From Panulirus ornatus (lineage: Eukaryota > Arthropoda > Malacostraca > Decapoda > Palinuridae), in NCBI RefSeq assembly GCF_036320965.1, contig NC_092271.1, positions 2,021,121 through 2,085,120 on the forward strand: a stretch of 64,000 nucleotides of DNA, read 5' to 3'. Each line of letters opens with the position of its first letter. Within the stretch, counting starts at the first letter, position 1. Below are positions 25,121 to 43,812 of the stretch, one piece after another. Under the pieces are notes generated by a model. It made no database searches and was not told the DNA's origin. It was given only the letters and a program-made list of their open reading frames with translations. Position numbers and translations under genes: made by a program.

Positions 25121-25304
25121 ATACCTCGTCGCTGTCTCCCGCGTTTGCGAGGTAGCGCAAGGAAACAGACGAAAGAAATGGCCCAACCCCCCCCATACAC
25201 ATGTACATACATACGTCCACACACGCAAATATACATACCTACACAGCTTTCCATGGTTTACCCCGGACGCTTCACATGCCTTGATTCAATCCACTGACAG
25301 CACG
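25121..25304 (-). mobile_element. LINE 3' UTR, short form (minus strand)
   Basis: This is the reverse complement of the tail hairpin (GCGAGGTAGCGCAAGGAAAC on the plus strand) and GT-rich segment. It lacks the 258-bp segment of the long form. Confidence 0.85.
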
Positions 25305-27581
25305 TCAACCCCTGTATACCACATCGCTCCAATTCACTCTATTCCTTGCCCTCCTTTCACCCTCCTGCATGTTCAGGCCCCGATCACACAAAATCCTTTT
25401 CACTCCATCTTTCCACCTCCACTTTGGTCTCCCTCTTCTCCTCGTTCCCTCCACCTCCGACACATATATCCTCTTGGTCAATCTTTCCTCACTCATTCTC
25501 TCCATGTGCCCAAACCACTTCAAAACACCCTCTTCTGCTCTCTCAACCACGCTCTTTTTATTTCCACACATCTCTCTTACCCTTACGTTACTTACTCGAT
25601 CAAACCACCTCACACCACACATTGTCCTCAAACATCTCATTTCCAGCACATCCATCCTCCTGCGCACAACTCTATCCATAGCCCACGCCTCGCAACCATA
25701 CAACATTGTTGGAACCACTATTCCTTCAAACATACCCATTTTTGCTTTCCGGGATAATGTTCTCGACTTCCACACATTTTTCAAGGCTCCCAAAATTTTT
25801 GCCCCCTCCCCCACCCTATGATCCACTTCCGCTTCCATGGTTCCATCCGCTGACAGATCCACTCCCAGATATCTAAAACACTTCACTTCCTCCAGTTTTT
25901 CTCCATTCAAACTTACCTCCCAATTGACTTGACCCTCAACCCTACTGTACCTAATAACCTTGCTCTTATTCACATTTACTCTTAACTTTCTTCTTCCACA
26001 CACTTTACCAAACTCCGTCACCAGCTTCTGCAGTTTCTCACATGAATCCGCCACCAGCGCTGTATCATCAGCGAACAACAACTGACTCACTTCCCAAGCT
26101 CTCTCATCCCCAACAGACTTCATACTTGCCCCTCTTTCCAAGACTCTTGCATTTACCTCCCTAACAACCCCATCCATAAACAAATTAAACAACCATGGAG
26201 ACATCACACACCCCTGCCGCAAACCTACATTCACTGAGAACCAATCACTTTCCTCTCTTCCTACACGTACACATGCCTTACATCCTCGATAAAAACTTTT
26301 CACTGCTTCTAACAACTTGCCTCCCACACCATATATTCTTAATACCTTCCACAGAGCATCTCTATCAACTCTATCATATGCCTTCTCCAGATCCATAAAT
26401 GCTACATACAAATCCATTTGCTTTTCTAAGTATTTCTCACATACATTCTTCAAAGCAAACACCTGATCCACACATCCTCTACCACTTCTGAAACCACACT
26501 GCTCTTCCCCAATCTGATGCTCTGTACATGCCTTCACCCTCTCAATCAATACCCTCCCATATAATTTACCAGGAATACTCAACAAACTTATACCTCTGTA
26601 ATTTGAGCACTCACTCTTATCCCCTTTGCCTTTGTACAATGGCACTATGCACGCATTCCGCCAATCCTCAGGCACCTCACCATGAGTCATACATACATTA
26701 AATAACCTTACCAACCAGTCAACAATACAGTCACCCCCTTTTTTTATAAATTCCACTGCAATACCATCCAAACCTGCTGCCTTGCCGGCTTTCATCTTCC
26801 GCAAAGCTTTTACTACCTCTTCTCTGTTTACCAAATCATTTTCCCTAACCCTCTCACTTTGCACACCACCTCGACCAAAACACCCTATATCTCCCACTCT
26901 GTCATCAGACACATTCAACAAACCTTCAAAATACTCATTCCATCTCCTTCTCACATCACCACTACTTGTTATCACCTCCCCATTTACGCCCTTCACTGAA
27001 GTTCCCATTTGCTCCCTTGTCTTACGCACCCTATTTACCTCCTTCCAGAACATCTTTTTATTCTCCCTAAAATTTACTGATAGTCTCTCACCCCAACTCT
27101 CATTTGCCCTTTTTTTCACCTCTTGCACCTTTCTCTTGACCTCTTGTCTCTTTCTTTTATACTTCTCCCACTCAATTGCATTTTTTCCCTGCAAAAATCG
27201 TCCAAATGCCTCCCTCTTCTCTTTCACTAATACTCTTACTTCTTCATCCCACCACTCACTACCCTTTCTAAACAGCCCACCTCCCACTCTTCTCATGCCA
27301 CAAGCATCTTTTGCGCAATCCATCACTGATTCCCTAAATACATCCCATTCCTCCCCCACTCCCCTTACTTCCATTGTTCTCACCTTTTTCCATTCTGTAC
27401 ACAGTCTCTCCTGATACTTCCTCACACAGGTCTCCTTCCCAAGCTCACTTACTCTCACCACCTTCTTCACCCCAACATTCACTCTTCTTTTCTGAAAACC
27501 CATACTAATCTTCACCTTAGCCTCCACAAGATAATGATCAGACATCCCTCCAGTTGCACCTCTCAGCACATTGACATCCAA
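25305..27581 (-). CDS. RTE-like LINE polyprotein, C-terminal endonuclease plus complete RT, open
   Basis: A 758-codon minus-strand frame without stops or frameshifts. It begins inside the endonuclease ([19 protein letters not shown], so only the SDH catalytic motif of that domain is present). It continues through the basic linker (about residues 30-250) and the complete reverse transcriptase, with [43 protein letters not shown] and [10 protein letters not shown]. It ends with the RTE-type C-terminus (FGHMERM, GRPKWRWKDGV). Both catalytic Asp sites of the RT are intact. The copy is truncated on the 5' side at a (TA)n tract (27582), so the nicking domain is missing. Together with the 4868 gene it shows that the family was active recently. 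The copy could supply RT if expressed. Confidence 0.92.
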   Translation of the reverse strand: MDVNVLRGATGGMSDHYLVEAKVKISMGFQKRRVNVGVKKVVRVSELGKETCVRKYQERLCTEWKKVRTMEVRGVGEEWDVFRESVMDCAKDACGMRRVGGGLFRKGSEWWDEEVRVLVKEKREAFGRFLQGKNAIEWEKYKRKRQEVKRKVQEVKKRANESWGERLSVNFRENKKMFWKEVNRVRKTREQMGTSVKGVNGEVITSSGDVRRRWNEYFEGLLNVSDDRVGDIGCFGRGGVQSERVRENDLVNREEVVKALRKMKAGKAAGLDGIAVEFIKKGGDCIVDWLVRLFNVCMTHGEVPEDWRNACIVPLYKGKGDKSECSNYRGISLLSIPGKLYGRVLIERVKACTEHQIGEEQCGFRSGRGCVDQVFALKNVCEKYLEKQMDLYVAFMDLEKAYDRVDRDALWKVLRIYGVGGKLLEAVKSFYRGCKACVRVGREESDWFSVNVGLRQGCVMSPWLFNLFMDGVVREVNARVLERGASMKSVGDERAWEVSQLLFADDTALVADSCEKLQKLVTEFGKVCGRRKLRVNVNKSKVIRYSRVEGQVNWEVSLNGEKLEEVKCFRYLGVDLSADGTMEAEVDHRVGEGAKILGALKNVWKSRTLSRKAKMGMFEGIVVPTMLYGCEAWAMDRVVRRRMDVLEMRCLRTMCGVRWFDRVSNVRVREMCGNKKSVVERAEEGVLKWFGHMERMSEERLTKRIYVSEVEGTRRRGRPKWRWKDGVKRILCDRGLNMQEGERRARNRVNWSDVVYRG

Positions 27582-27612
27582 TATATATATATATTTTTTT
27601 TTATTATATATA
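27582..27612. repeat. Short (TA)n/T-run junction between two LINE copies
   Basis: About 30 bases of TA and T separate the truncated 5' end of the minus-strand copy from the truncated 5' end of a plus-strand copy. The two are arranged head to head. Confidence 0.85.
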
Positions 27613-28539
27613 GGGTTGCGGCAGGGGTGTGTGATGTCTCCATGGTTGTTTAATTTGTTTATGGATGGGGTTGTTAGGGAGGTGAATGCAAGAGTTTTGG
27701 AAAGAGGGGCCAGTATGAAGTCTGTTGGAGATGAGAGAGCTTGAGAAGTGAGTCAGTTGTTGTTCGCTGATGATACAGCGCTGGTGGCTGATTCATGTGA
27801 GAAACTGCAGAAGCTGGTGACTGAGTTTGGTAAAGTGTGTGAAAGAAGAAAGTTAAGAGTAAATGTGAATAAGAGCAAGGTTATTAGGTACAGTAGGGTT
27901 GGGGGTCAAGTCAATTGGGAGGTAAGTTTGAATGGAGAAAAACTGGAGGAAGTAAAGTGTTTTAGATATCTGGGAGTGGATCTGGCAGCGGATGGAACCA
28001 TGGAAGCGTGAGTGGATCATAGGGTGGGGGAGTGTGCGAAAATCCTGGGAGCCTTGAAGAATGTGTGGAAGTCGAGAACATTATCTCGGAAAGCAAAAAT
28101 GGGTATGTTTGAAGGAATAGTGGTTCCAACAATATTGTATGGTTGCGAGGCGTGGGCTATGGATCGAGTTGTGCGCAGGAGGATGCATGTGCTGGAAATG
28201 AGATGTTTGAGGACAATGTGTGGTGTGAGGTGGTTTGATCGAGTAAGTAACGTAAGGGTAAGAGAGATGTGTGGAAATAAAAAGAGCGTGGTTGAGAGAG
28301 CAGAAGAGGGTGTTTTGAAATGGTTTGGGCACATAGAGAGAATGAGTGAGGAAAGATTGACCAAGAGGATATAAGTGTCGGAGGTGGAGGGAACGAGGAG
28401 AAGTGGGAGACGAAATTGGAGGTCGAAAGATGGAGTGAAAAAGATTTTGTGTGATCGGGGCCTGAACATGCAGGAGGGTGAAAGGAGGGCAAGGAATAGA
28501 GTGAATTGGATCGATGTGGTATACCGGGGTTGACGTGCT
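27613..28539 (+). pseudogene. RTE-like LINE, second half of RT to C-terminus, three stops
   Basis: The copy starts at the [11 protein letters not shown] block and keeps FADD and the C-terminal region. In-frame stops lie at 27742-27744 (TGG to TGA), 28009-28011 (GAA to TGA) and 28372-28374 (TAT to TAA). It lacks the first catalytic Asp and the endonuclease, so it is inactive. Confidence 0.88.
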
Positions 28540-28720
28540 GTCAGTGGATTGAATCAGGGTATGTGAAGCGTCTGGGGTAAACCATAGAAAGCTGTGTAGG
28601 TATGTATATTTGCGTGTGTGGACGTATGTATATACATGTGTATGTTGGTGGGTTGGGCCATTTCTTTCGTCTGTTTCCTTGCGCTACCTCGCAAACGCGG
28701 GAGACAGCGGCAAAAAAAAA
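28540..28720 (+). mobile_element. LINE 3' UTR, short form
   Basis: ACCATAGAAAG, GT-rich stretch, tail hairpin (TTGCGCTACCTCGCAAACG), then an A-run and (TA)n. The 258-bp segment is absent. Confidence 0.84.
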
Positions 28721-28722
28721 AA

Positions 28723-28775
<53 letters not shown>
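28721..28775. repeat. (TA)n tract between two converging LINE 3' ends
   Basis: About 45 bases of TA with the 3' tails of a plus-strand and a minus-strand LINE on its two sides. Confidence 0.9.
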
Positions 28776-35880
<7,105 letters not shown>

Positions 35881-35884
35881 GTGT

Positions 35885-36030
35885 GTACGTATTGGCTTAA
35901 GCCAGGTACCCATTTCATCTGCCAACCCGTAAGGGAGGATGAACAGCTGGGTTGAATATAGAACGACTGTCGGAACAGAGATTGGAACCACACGACCCCA
36001 GGAGGCGTGTGGTTGTATCATGATCATCAA
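35885..36030 (-). mobile_element. tRNA-type SINE remnant, copy 2
   Basis: The plus strand reads GGCTTAAGCCAGGTACCCAT, then AAGGGAGGATGAACAGCTGG, then GATTGGAACCACACGACC. The last, on the minus strand, gives GTGGTTCCAATC, a box-B-like sequence. It shares the block order with 24184-24330. It has decayed, and the limits are approximate. Confidence 0.5.
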
Positions 36031-36335
36031 TACTCGATGCAGACCACGGAGGTTCATGTTTACCATTGCCACTTTTTCTACCATTTTCTTGACAGCTCCA
36101 CATAAGTCTTTAGCCATTGCAAATTTCACTGCTTATCTGATGTGGATATCCAATCTTCCATTATGAACTCTTGAATTGTTACTTTGTTGTACATGTAATC
36201 ATAAATGTACATAGAACAAGAACAAACGATCAGAGGGAATATGTAACTCCCTCAACACCAAAGTCTCTCACTGAAAAGGCAATCAAAGCAGGTACACAGT
36301 TAAGTCAACATCTTTTGTATAAGTCTAGAGCTCAG
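36031..36335. other. Nothing recognised
   Basis: Unique-looking DNA between the SINE remnant and the minisatellite cluster. Confidence 0.5.
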
Positions 36336-38735
36336 TGCTCTGGTGCGGAGCTGGGTGTAGGGAAGTGTAGGATGAACGCGGAAGTGCTGGGTGGACTAGA
36401 TTAGTTACTGGGTGGAGGGATATGCCGGGTGGAGGAGGTTAGTTACTGGGTGTAGGGAAGTGCTGGGTGGACGAGGTTAGTTACTGATTGTCGGGAAGTG
36501 CTGGTTGGACGAGGTTAGTTAGTGGGTGTAGGGAAGTGCAGGGTTAGTTACTGTTTGAAGGGATGTGCCGGGTGGAGGAGGTTAGTTACCGGGTGTAGGG
36601 AAGCTCTGGGTGGACGAGGTTAGTTACTAGGTGGAGGGAAGTGCTAGGTGGACGAGGTTCGTTACTGGGTGTAGGGAAGTCCTGGGTGGAGGACGTTAGT
36701 TACTGGGTGTAGGGAAGTGCTAGGTGGACGAGGTTAGTTACTGGGTGTAGGGAAGTACTGGGTGGACGAGGTTAGTTACTGAGTGTAGGGAAGTGCTGGT
36801 TGGACGACGTTATTTACTGTGTAGGGAAGTGCTGGGTGGAGGAGGTTAGTTAACGACTGTACGGAAGTGTAGGGTGAACAAGGTTCCTGACTGAGTGTAG
36901 GAAAATGCTGGGTGGAGGACGTTAGTTACTGGGTGTAAGGAAGTGCTGGGTGGAAGAGGCTAGTTCCTGGACGTAGGGAAGTGTTGGGTAGCCGAGGTTA
37001 GTTACAGGGTGTAGGGAAGGGCTGGGTGGAAGAGGTTAGTTACTGGGTGTAGGGAAGTGCTGGGTGGACGAAGGTATTTACTTGGTGAAGGGAAGTGCCG
37101 GGTGGAGGAGGTTAATTACCGGATATGGGGAAGTGCTGGGTGGACGAGGTTATTTACTGGGTGGAGAGAAGTGCTGGGTAGAGGAGGGTAGCTACCGAGT
37201 GTAGGGAAGTGCTGGGTGGACGAGGCTAGTTACTGAGGGTACGGAAGTGCTGCTTGGAGGACGTTAGTTACTGGATGTAGGGAAGTGCTGGGTGGACTAG
37301 GTTAGTTGCTGGGTGGAGGGAAGTACTGGGTATAGGAGGTTAGCCACTGAGTGTAGGGAAGCGCTGGGTGGACGATGTTAGGTACTGGGTGTAGGGAAGT
37401 GCTGGGTCGAAGAGGCTAGTTACTGGGTGTACAGAAGTGCTGGATGGAGGAGGTTAACTACTAGGTGTAGGGAAGTGCTAGGTGGACGAGGTTAGTTACT
37501 GGATGTAGGGAAGTGCTGGGTGGACGAGGTTAGTTACTGAGTGCAGGGAAGTGCTGGGTTTAGGAGGTTAGTTACTGGGTCTAGGGAAGTGTTGGGTAGA
37601 CGAAGGTAGTTACTGGGTGTAGGGAAGTACTGGGTGAAGGAGGTTAGTTATTGAGTGTAGGGAAGTCCTGGTGGAGGGAAGTGCTGGGTGGACGAGGTTA
37701 GTTACTGGGTGTAATGAAGTGTTGGGTGGACGAGGTTAGTTACTAGGTTTAGGGAAGTGTTGGGAGGAGGAGGTTAGTTACTGGGTGGAGGGACGTGCTG
37801 GGTGGACAAGGTTACTCATTGAGTGAAGGGAATTGCTGGGTGGACGAGGTTAGTTACTGGGTGTAGGGAATTGCTGGGTGGACGAGGTTAGTCACTGGGT
37901 GTAGGGAATTGCTTAGTGGAGGAGGTTAGTTACTGAGTGTAGGGAATTGCTGGGTGGATGAGGTTAGTTTTTGGATGTAGGGAAGTGCTGGGTGGAGGAG
38001 GTTAGTTACAGAGTGTTGGGAAGTGCTGGTTGAAGGAGGTTAGTCACTCGGTGTAGGGAAGTGCTGGGTGGACGACGTTAGTTACTGGGTGTTGGGAAGT
38101 GCTTGGTGGACGAGTTTAGTTACTGAGTGCAGGGAATAGCTGGGTGGACGAGGTAGTTTTTGGGTGTTGGGAAGTGCTGGATGGAGGTGGTTAGTTACTG
38201 GGTATAGGGAAGTGCTAGGTGGAGGAGGTTAGTTACTGAGTGTTGGGAAATGTTAGGTGGACAAAGGTAGTTACTGGGTTGAGGGAAATCCTGGATGGAG
38301 GAGGTTACTTACTAGGTGGAGGGAAATCCTGGGTGGACGAGGTTGGTTATCGGGTGTAGGGAAGTGCTAGGTAGACGAGGTTAGTTACTGGGTGTAGGGA
38401 AGTGTTGGGTAGAAGAGGTTAGTTACTGGGTGTAAGGAAGTGCTGGGTGGAAGAGGTTAGTTACTGGGTGTAAGGAAGTGCTGGGTGGAAGAGGTTAGTT
38501 ACTGGGTGTAAGGAAGTGCTGGGTGGACGAGGCTAGTTAATGACAGTAGGGAAGTGTGGGCTGGGTGGGGAAGGTGGACGAAGGTAGTGGCTGGGAGCAG
38601 GAAAGTGTAGGATTGGCGGGGAAGTGCTTGGTGGAAGAGGTTAGTGACTGGGTGTAGGAAAGTGTTGGATGGACGAGGATTGTTACTGGATGTAGGATAG
38701 TGTTGGGTGGATGAGGATAGAGGACATACTAGTAT
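36336..38735. repeat. 38-bp minisatellite
   Basis: About 2.4 kb, some 60 units with a 38-bp period. The consensus contains GAGGTTAGTTACTGGGTGTA then GGGAAGTGCTGGGTGGAC. Units differ by frequent substitutions and some partial units, so the array is older than the 40-bp array at 42.4 kb. A nearly identical run of units at 38400-38520 suggests a recent local duplication. It has no coding function. Confidence 0.95.
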
Positions 38736-38880
38736 GGTATTCCATACTTTGAAAGGTTTCCAGGGAACTAATGCATCCTCAGAACATGGCAGTTGCCGGG
38801 TTACACGCGTTTGGTTGGTCGATACACAGTTCCTGGCACAGAACCATCGGAAGTTAAAATAGATTCTCCCAGTTCTCTCT

Positions 38881-39166
38881 CAACACATTAACAACATCTA
38901 CATTACACACACACTCTCTCTCTCTCTCTCAGCACATTAACAACATCTACATTACACACACACTCTCTCTCTCTCAGCACATTAACAACATCTACATTAC
39001 ACACACACACTCTCTCTCTCTCAGCACATTAACAACATCTACATTACACACACACACTCTCTCTCTCTCTCTCTCAGCACATTAACAACATCTACATTAC
39101 ACACACACACACTCTCTCTCAGCACATTAACAACATCTACATTACACACACACACTCTCTCTCTCT
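38881..39166. repeat. Compound repeat of a 30-bp core plus (CA)n(CT)n
   Basis: Six copies of CAGCACATTAACAACATCTA followed by CATTACACACAC. Each ends in a (CT)n run of different length, so the period varies from about 40 to 60 bp. A microsatellite is amplified here together with its flank. Confidence 0.92.
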
Positions 39167-39314
39167 TATTTGTATCGTATCACATTAGATAAGTTAGTAC
39201 TAAACATCGAAGCAGCGAGCTGGAGGCGCAAGCCGTGGTATCTTCTTCACATCTTTACTAACTTTACTAACTAACGCTGAGGGATATTATGCTCGGTTTT
39301 TTGACTGTGCTGTG

Positions 39315-40975
39315 TCACATCCACCTGTGGTGGTGTGTGTCAACCCACCAGTGATGGTGTGTGACACCAGCCAGTGATGATGTATGACACCAGCCAGTGA
39401 CGGTGTGTGACACCAGCCAGTGATGGTGTGTGGCACCAGCCAGTGATGGTATATGACACCAGCCAGTGATGGTGTGTGACAGCAGTCAGTGATGGTGTGT
39501 GACACCAGCTAGTGATGGTGTGTGACACCAGTCAGTGATGATATATGACACCAGCCAGTGACGGTGTGTGACACCAGCCAGTGATGGTGTGTGGCACCAG
39601 CCAGTGATGGTGTGTGACACCAGCCAGTGATGGTGCGTGACACCAGCCAGTGACGGTGTGTGACACCAGCCAGTGATGGTGTGTGACACCAGTCAATGAT
39701 GTTGTGTGACACCAGCTAGTGATGGTATGTGACACCAGCCAGTGTTGGTATGTGACACCAGCCAGTGATGGTGTGTGACACCAGCTAGTGATGGTGTGTG
39801 ACACCAGCCAGTGATGATGTATGACACCAGCCAGTGATGGTATGTGACACCAGCCAGTGATGGTATGTGACACCAGCCAGTGATGGTGTGTGACACCAGC
39901 TAGTGATGGTGTGTGACACCAGTCAGTGATGGTGTGTGACACCAGCTAGTGATGGTATGTGACACCAGCCAGTGATGGTGTGTGACACCAGCCAGTGACG
40001 GTGTGTGACACCAGCCAGTGATGGTGTGTGACACCAGCCAGTGATGGTGTGTGACACCAGCCAGTGATGGTATGTGACACCAGCCAGTGATGGTATGTGA
40101 CACCAGCCAGTGATGGTGTGTGACACCAGCTAGTGATGGTGTGTGACACCAGTCAGTGATGGTGTGTGACACCAGCTAGTGATGGTATGTGACACCAGCC
40201 AGTGATGGTATGTGACACCAGCCAGTGATGGTGTGTGACACCAGCCAGTGATGATGTATGACACCAGCCAGTGACGGTGTGTGACACCAGCCAGTGACGG
40301 TATGTGACACCAGCCAGTGACGGTATGTGACACCAGCCAGTGATGGTGTGTGACACCAGCCAGTGACGGTATGTGACACCAGCCAGTGACGGTATGTGAC
40401 ACCAGCCAGTGATGGTGTGTGGCACCAGCTAGTGATGGTGTATGACACCAGTCAGTGATGATGTATGACACCAGCCAGTGACGGTGTGTGACACCAGCCA
40501 GTGATGATGTATGACACCAGCCAGTGATGGTGTATGACACCAGCCAGTGATGATGTATGACACCAGCCAGTGATGGTGTGTGACACCAGCCAGTGATGAT
40601 GTATGACACCAGCCAGTGACGGTGTGTGACACCAGTCAGTGATGGTATGTGACACCAGCCAGTGATGGTGTGTGACACCAGCCAGTGATGATGTATGACA
40701 CCAGCCAGTGACGGTGTGTGACACCAGCCAGTGATGGTGTGTGACACCAGCTAGTGATGGTGTGTGACACCAGCCAGTGATGGTATATGACACCAGTCAG
40801 TGATGGTATGTGACAGCAGTCAGTGATGGTGTGTGACACCAGCCAGTGATGATGTATGACACCAGCCAGTGACGGTGTGTGTCACCAGCCAGTGACGGTG
40901 TGTGGCACCAGCCAGTGACGGTGTGTGACACCAGCCAGTGACGGTGTGTGACACCAGCCAGTGATGGTGTGTAAC
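39315..40975. repeat. 23-bp minisatellite with higher-order structure
   Basis: About 72 units of 23 bp, consensus CAGTGATGGTGTGTGACACC plus AGC, with a small set of recurring variants (GATGATGTATG, GACGG, GGTATG, CTAG). The variant pattern of 39830-40060 recurs 230 bp later (10 units). Because 23 is not a multiple of 3, minus-strand frames cycle through Ser-His-Thr, Trp-Cys and Pro-Ser-Leu phrases. These are artefacts. Confidence 0.95.
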
Positions 40976-41153
40976 GCCTCCGTCTACGCTGCCCCTCGCT
41001 GTAGCAGCAGCAAACTCAACACGTAAACAGTGAACACAGCGGTTAGTATCGACTGGCCAAGGATCCAAGTCTCTTGTTTATATTGTTGATGTGTCAGGTG
41101 TCGTTGTTAAATGTACAGACGAACTGTTCAACTGCCCCTTGACCCTTGCATGT

Positions 41154-41160
<7 letters not shown>

Positions 41161-41233
<73 letters not shown>
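41161..41233. repeat. (GA)n microsatellite
   Basis: About 73 bases of pure GA. Confidence 0.97.
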
Positions 41234-41236
<3 letters not shown>

Positions 41237-41935
41237 GTTGGACGGGCTCTGCAGTACCAGAGAGGACCCACATGACAGCTGTCATGCTGACAGTCACACC
41301 CGCTGGGCACAGTAACCAGTGAACCTTTATGTCACTCTCCTGTACCAGTCATCCAGGTTTCACAATACTCTCACACAGTATAGACGGGGGAAGGTATTAT
41401 CTCAGACGTACACACACTTGATGTTTAAGTGTAATGATTGACTTAATTGACCTTAAGTGAGCTGCCACAGTTTTTCGGCATTAATAACATTTCCTCTGAT
41501 TTTTGAGCATGATTTTTCTCGAATATTTTCTTAGACTAATACTAATGTGTTAGATTATATCATTCCCTGAGCTAAGTCATAGTTTTAATATATATTTAAT
41601 CATCCATTTGTAAATCTCATTCACGCTGTGGTATACGGGTAGTCCTAATGGCTTAATAGAAAACATAAAAGAAAATGAATTGCTGGATGGACTACGTCAT
41701 AACGAAGTATTGATAAAGAAATGAATATTAAGTTGGATCTAATTAGCGATAAGATGATGAGGGTAATCAAGGTTTGGTCGTTATTTTCACTGCAAGATAA
41801 ATTGTTATTCGAGAAATTAGTTTCTGATTTCTATGCTTGATTATCTATTAATTACTGAGAAAATAAACACCAAACTCTTTCCAAGAACCACAACCTGGTT
41901 TGGCTCCCACTGTGGTCACTGTAGTGTTGACCAGG
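41234..41935. other. No gene recognised
   Basis: AT-rich DNA without a repeat or supported reading frame. Confidence 0.5.
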
Positions 41936-42296
41936 ATGACAGTAGCCATCTTGTGGTCATCACATCCAACTTGTGGTCATCACATCCATCTTGTGGTCAT
42001 CACATCCATCTTGTGGTCACTACATCCATCTTGTGGTCACTACATCCATCTTGTGGTCACTACATCCATCTTGTGGTCACTACATCCATCTTGTGGTCAC
42101 TACACCATTGTGGTCATCCACTTCCATCATGTGGCGTCATTACATCCATCATGTGGGTCATCACATCCATCTTGTAGGTCATCACTTCCATCTTGTGCGG
42201 GTCACGACATCCTATCTTGTGGTACTATCACATCCATTTGTGGTCACTACATCCATCTTGTGGTCACTACATCCATCTTGTGGTCATCACATCCTC
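41936..42296. repeat. 20-bp minisatellite
   Basis: About 17 units, consensus ACATCCATCTTGTGGTCACT or the ...GTCATC variant. The left and middle parts are regular and the right part (42105-42240) has indels. Frames across it read Ile-His-Leu-Val and similar, and are artefacts. Confidence 0.93.
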
Positions 42297-42385
42297 GGTG
42301 TTGACAGTCCTAGCCTTTCTGTAGTCGCAAAAACCTTCGTGTTGACTGCTACAACCTCGATACGTCTCTCACAGGCCTGATTGTG
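42297..42385. repeat. Degenerate left edge of the 40-bp array
   Basis: Phrases such as GGTGTTGACAGTCCTAGCC and TGTAGTCGCAAAAACC follow the 40-bp unit loosely. This is the usual decay at an array border. Confidence 0.5.
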
Positions 42386-43336
42386 ACAGTAACAACCTCC
42401 TTGTAGCCACCACAGACTGGTGTTGGCAGCAGGAGCCTCCTTGTAGCCCTCCACAAGACTGGAGTTGGCAGCTGGAGCCTCCTTGTAGCCACCACAAGCT
42501 TGGTGTTGGCAGCAGGAGCCTCCTTGTAGCCACCACAGCCTGGTGTTGGCAGCAGGAGCCTCCTTGTAGCCACCACAGCTTGGTGTTGGCAGCAGGAGCC
42601 TCCTTGTAGCCACCACAGCTTGGTGTTGGCAGCAAGAGCCTCCTTGTAGCCACCACAGCTTGGTGTTGGCAGCAAGAGCCTCCTTGTAGCCACCACAGCT
42701 TGGTGTTGGCAGCAAGAGCCTCCTTGTAGCCACCACAGCTTGGTGTTGGCAGCAAGAGCCTCCTTGTAGCCACCACAGCTTGGTGTTGGCAGCAAGAGCC
42801 TCCTTGTAGCCACCACAGCTTGGTGTTGGCAGCAAGAGCCTCCTTGTAGCCACCACAGCTTGGTGTTGGCAGCAAGAGCCTCCTTGTAGCCACCACAGCT
42901 TGGTGTTGGCAGCAAGAGCCTCCTTGTAGCCACCACAGCTTGGTGTTGGCAGCAAGAGCCTCCTTGTAGCCACCACAGCTTGGTGTTGGCAGCAGGAGCC
43001 TCCTTGTAGCCACCACAGCTTGGTGTTGGCAGCAAGAGCCTCCTTGTAGCCACCACAGCTTGGTGTTGGCAGCAAGAGCCTCCTTGTAGCCACCACAGCT
43101 TGGTGTTGGCAGCATGAGCCTCCTTGTAGCCACCACAGCTTGGTGTTGGCAGCAAGAGCCTCCTTGTAGCCACCACAGCTTGGTGTTGGCAGCAAGAGCC
43201 TCCTTGTAGCCACCACAGCTTGGTGTTGGCAGCAAGAGCCTCCTTGTAGCCACCACAGCTTGGTGTTGGCAGCAAGAGCCTCCTTGTAGCCACCACAGCT
43301 TGGTGTTGGCAGCAGGAGCCTCCTTGTAGCCACCCG
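42386..43336. repeat. 40-bp minisatellite, highly homogeneous
   Basis: About 24 units of TCCTTGTAGCCACCACAGCT followed by TGGTGTTGGCAGCAAGAGCC. From about 42550 on, units are identical apart from an A/G change (GCAAGAG or GCAGGAG) and one GCATGAG, so expansion or gene conversion was recent. The unit has no stop in any minus-strand frame. Three overlapping open frames of about 300-350 codons therefore appear (42287-43401), none of which I regard as a gene. Confidence 0.95.
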
Positions 43337-43812
43337 AGCCTCGGATGTGACAGCAGTTGAATCAATCTAGCCACAAAATCCCTGGAAATGTATTTGACCA
43401 CAAATACAAACCTAATGGTCGTTGCATCAACAAAGTTAAACGCTGTAAATGATTCTACATCTTCCAGAAATTGACGGAATTAAATCCCTCATAGTCACTA
43501 CAATCTCGACTGTGATAAGACTTCACACTACAACGCTGGGATTGGCAAGGTCACTTGCCTCACAGACACCACAACCGAAGCCACGTAGCCATAACATCTC
43601 AGCTGCTGACAACAATAGATACGACTACAAGGCTGTGTAGTGGCGACAGAAATGTAGCAACCACAGTCCTGGGGTTGGTCGTAACAGTAGATGTAGTTAC
43701 GACGGTCGTCGGTTACAAGACACGAATGGTTGCTAGAGAAAACATAATGACTGTTAACGATGTAATGATCATTGACCCAACATTACAGCAGGAACTAGAT
43801 GTATCATAGTCA
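43337..43812. other. Unannotated, partly degenerate 40-bp-like units
   Basis: No gene. Phrases such as GTAGCAACCACAGTCCTGGG (43657-43676) resemble the 40-bp unit and may be its decayed outer copies. Confidence 0.45.

Noticed and set aside
36336..38735. CRISPR-like array
   Set aside because: Units are contiguous with no unique spacers, the surroundings are eukaryotic retroelements and no cas gene is present. The same holds for the other arrays.
39287..41068. Many minus-strand frames with His-Trp-Cys phrases such as SHTITGWCHTPSLAG
   Set aside because: They are the 23-bp minisatellite read in different phases; every frame is broken by unit variants.
42287..43401. Three minus-strand frames of about 300-350 codons
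   Set aside because: All come from a 40-bp unit without stop codons; the same cycle appears in all three frames, so openness is not evidence of coding.
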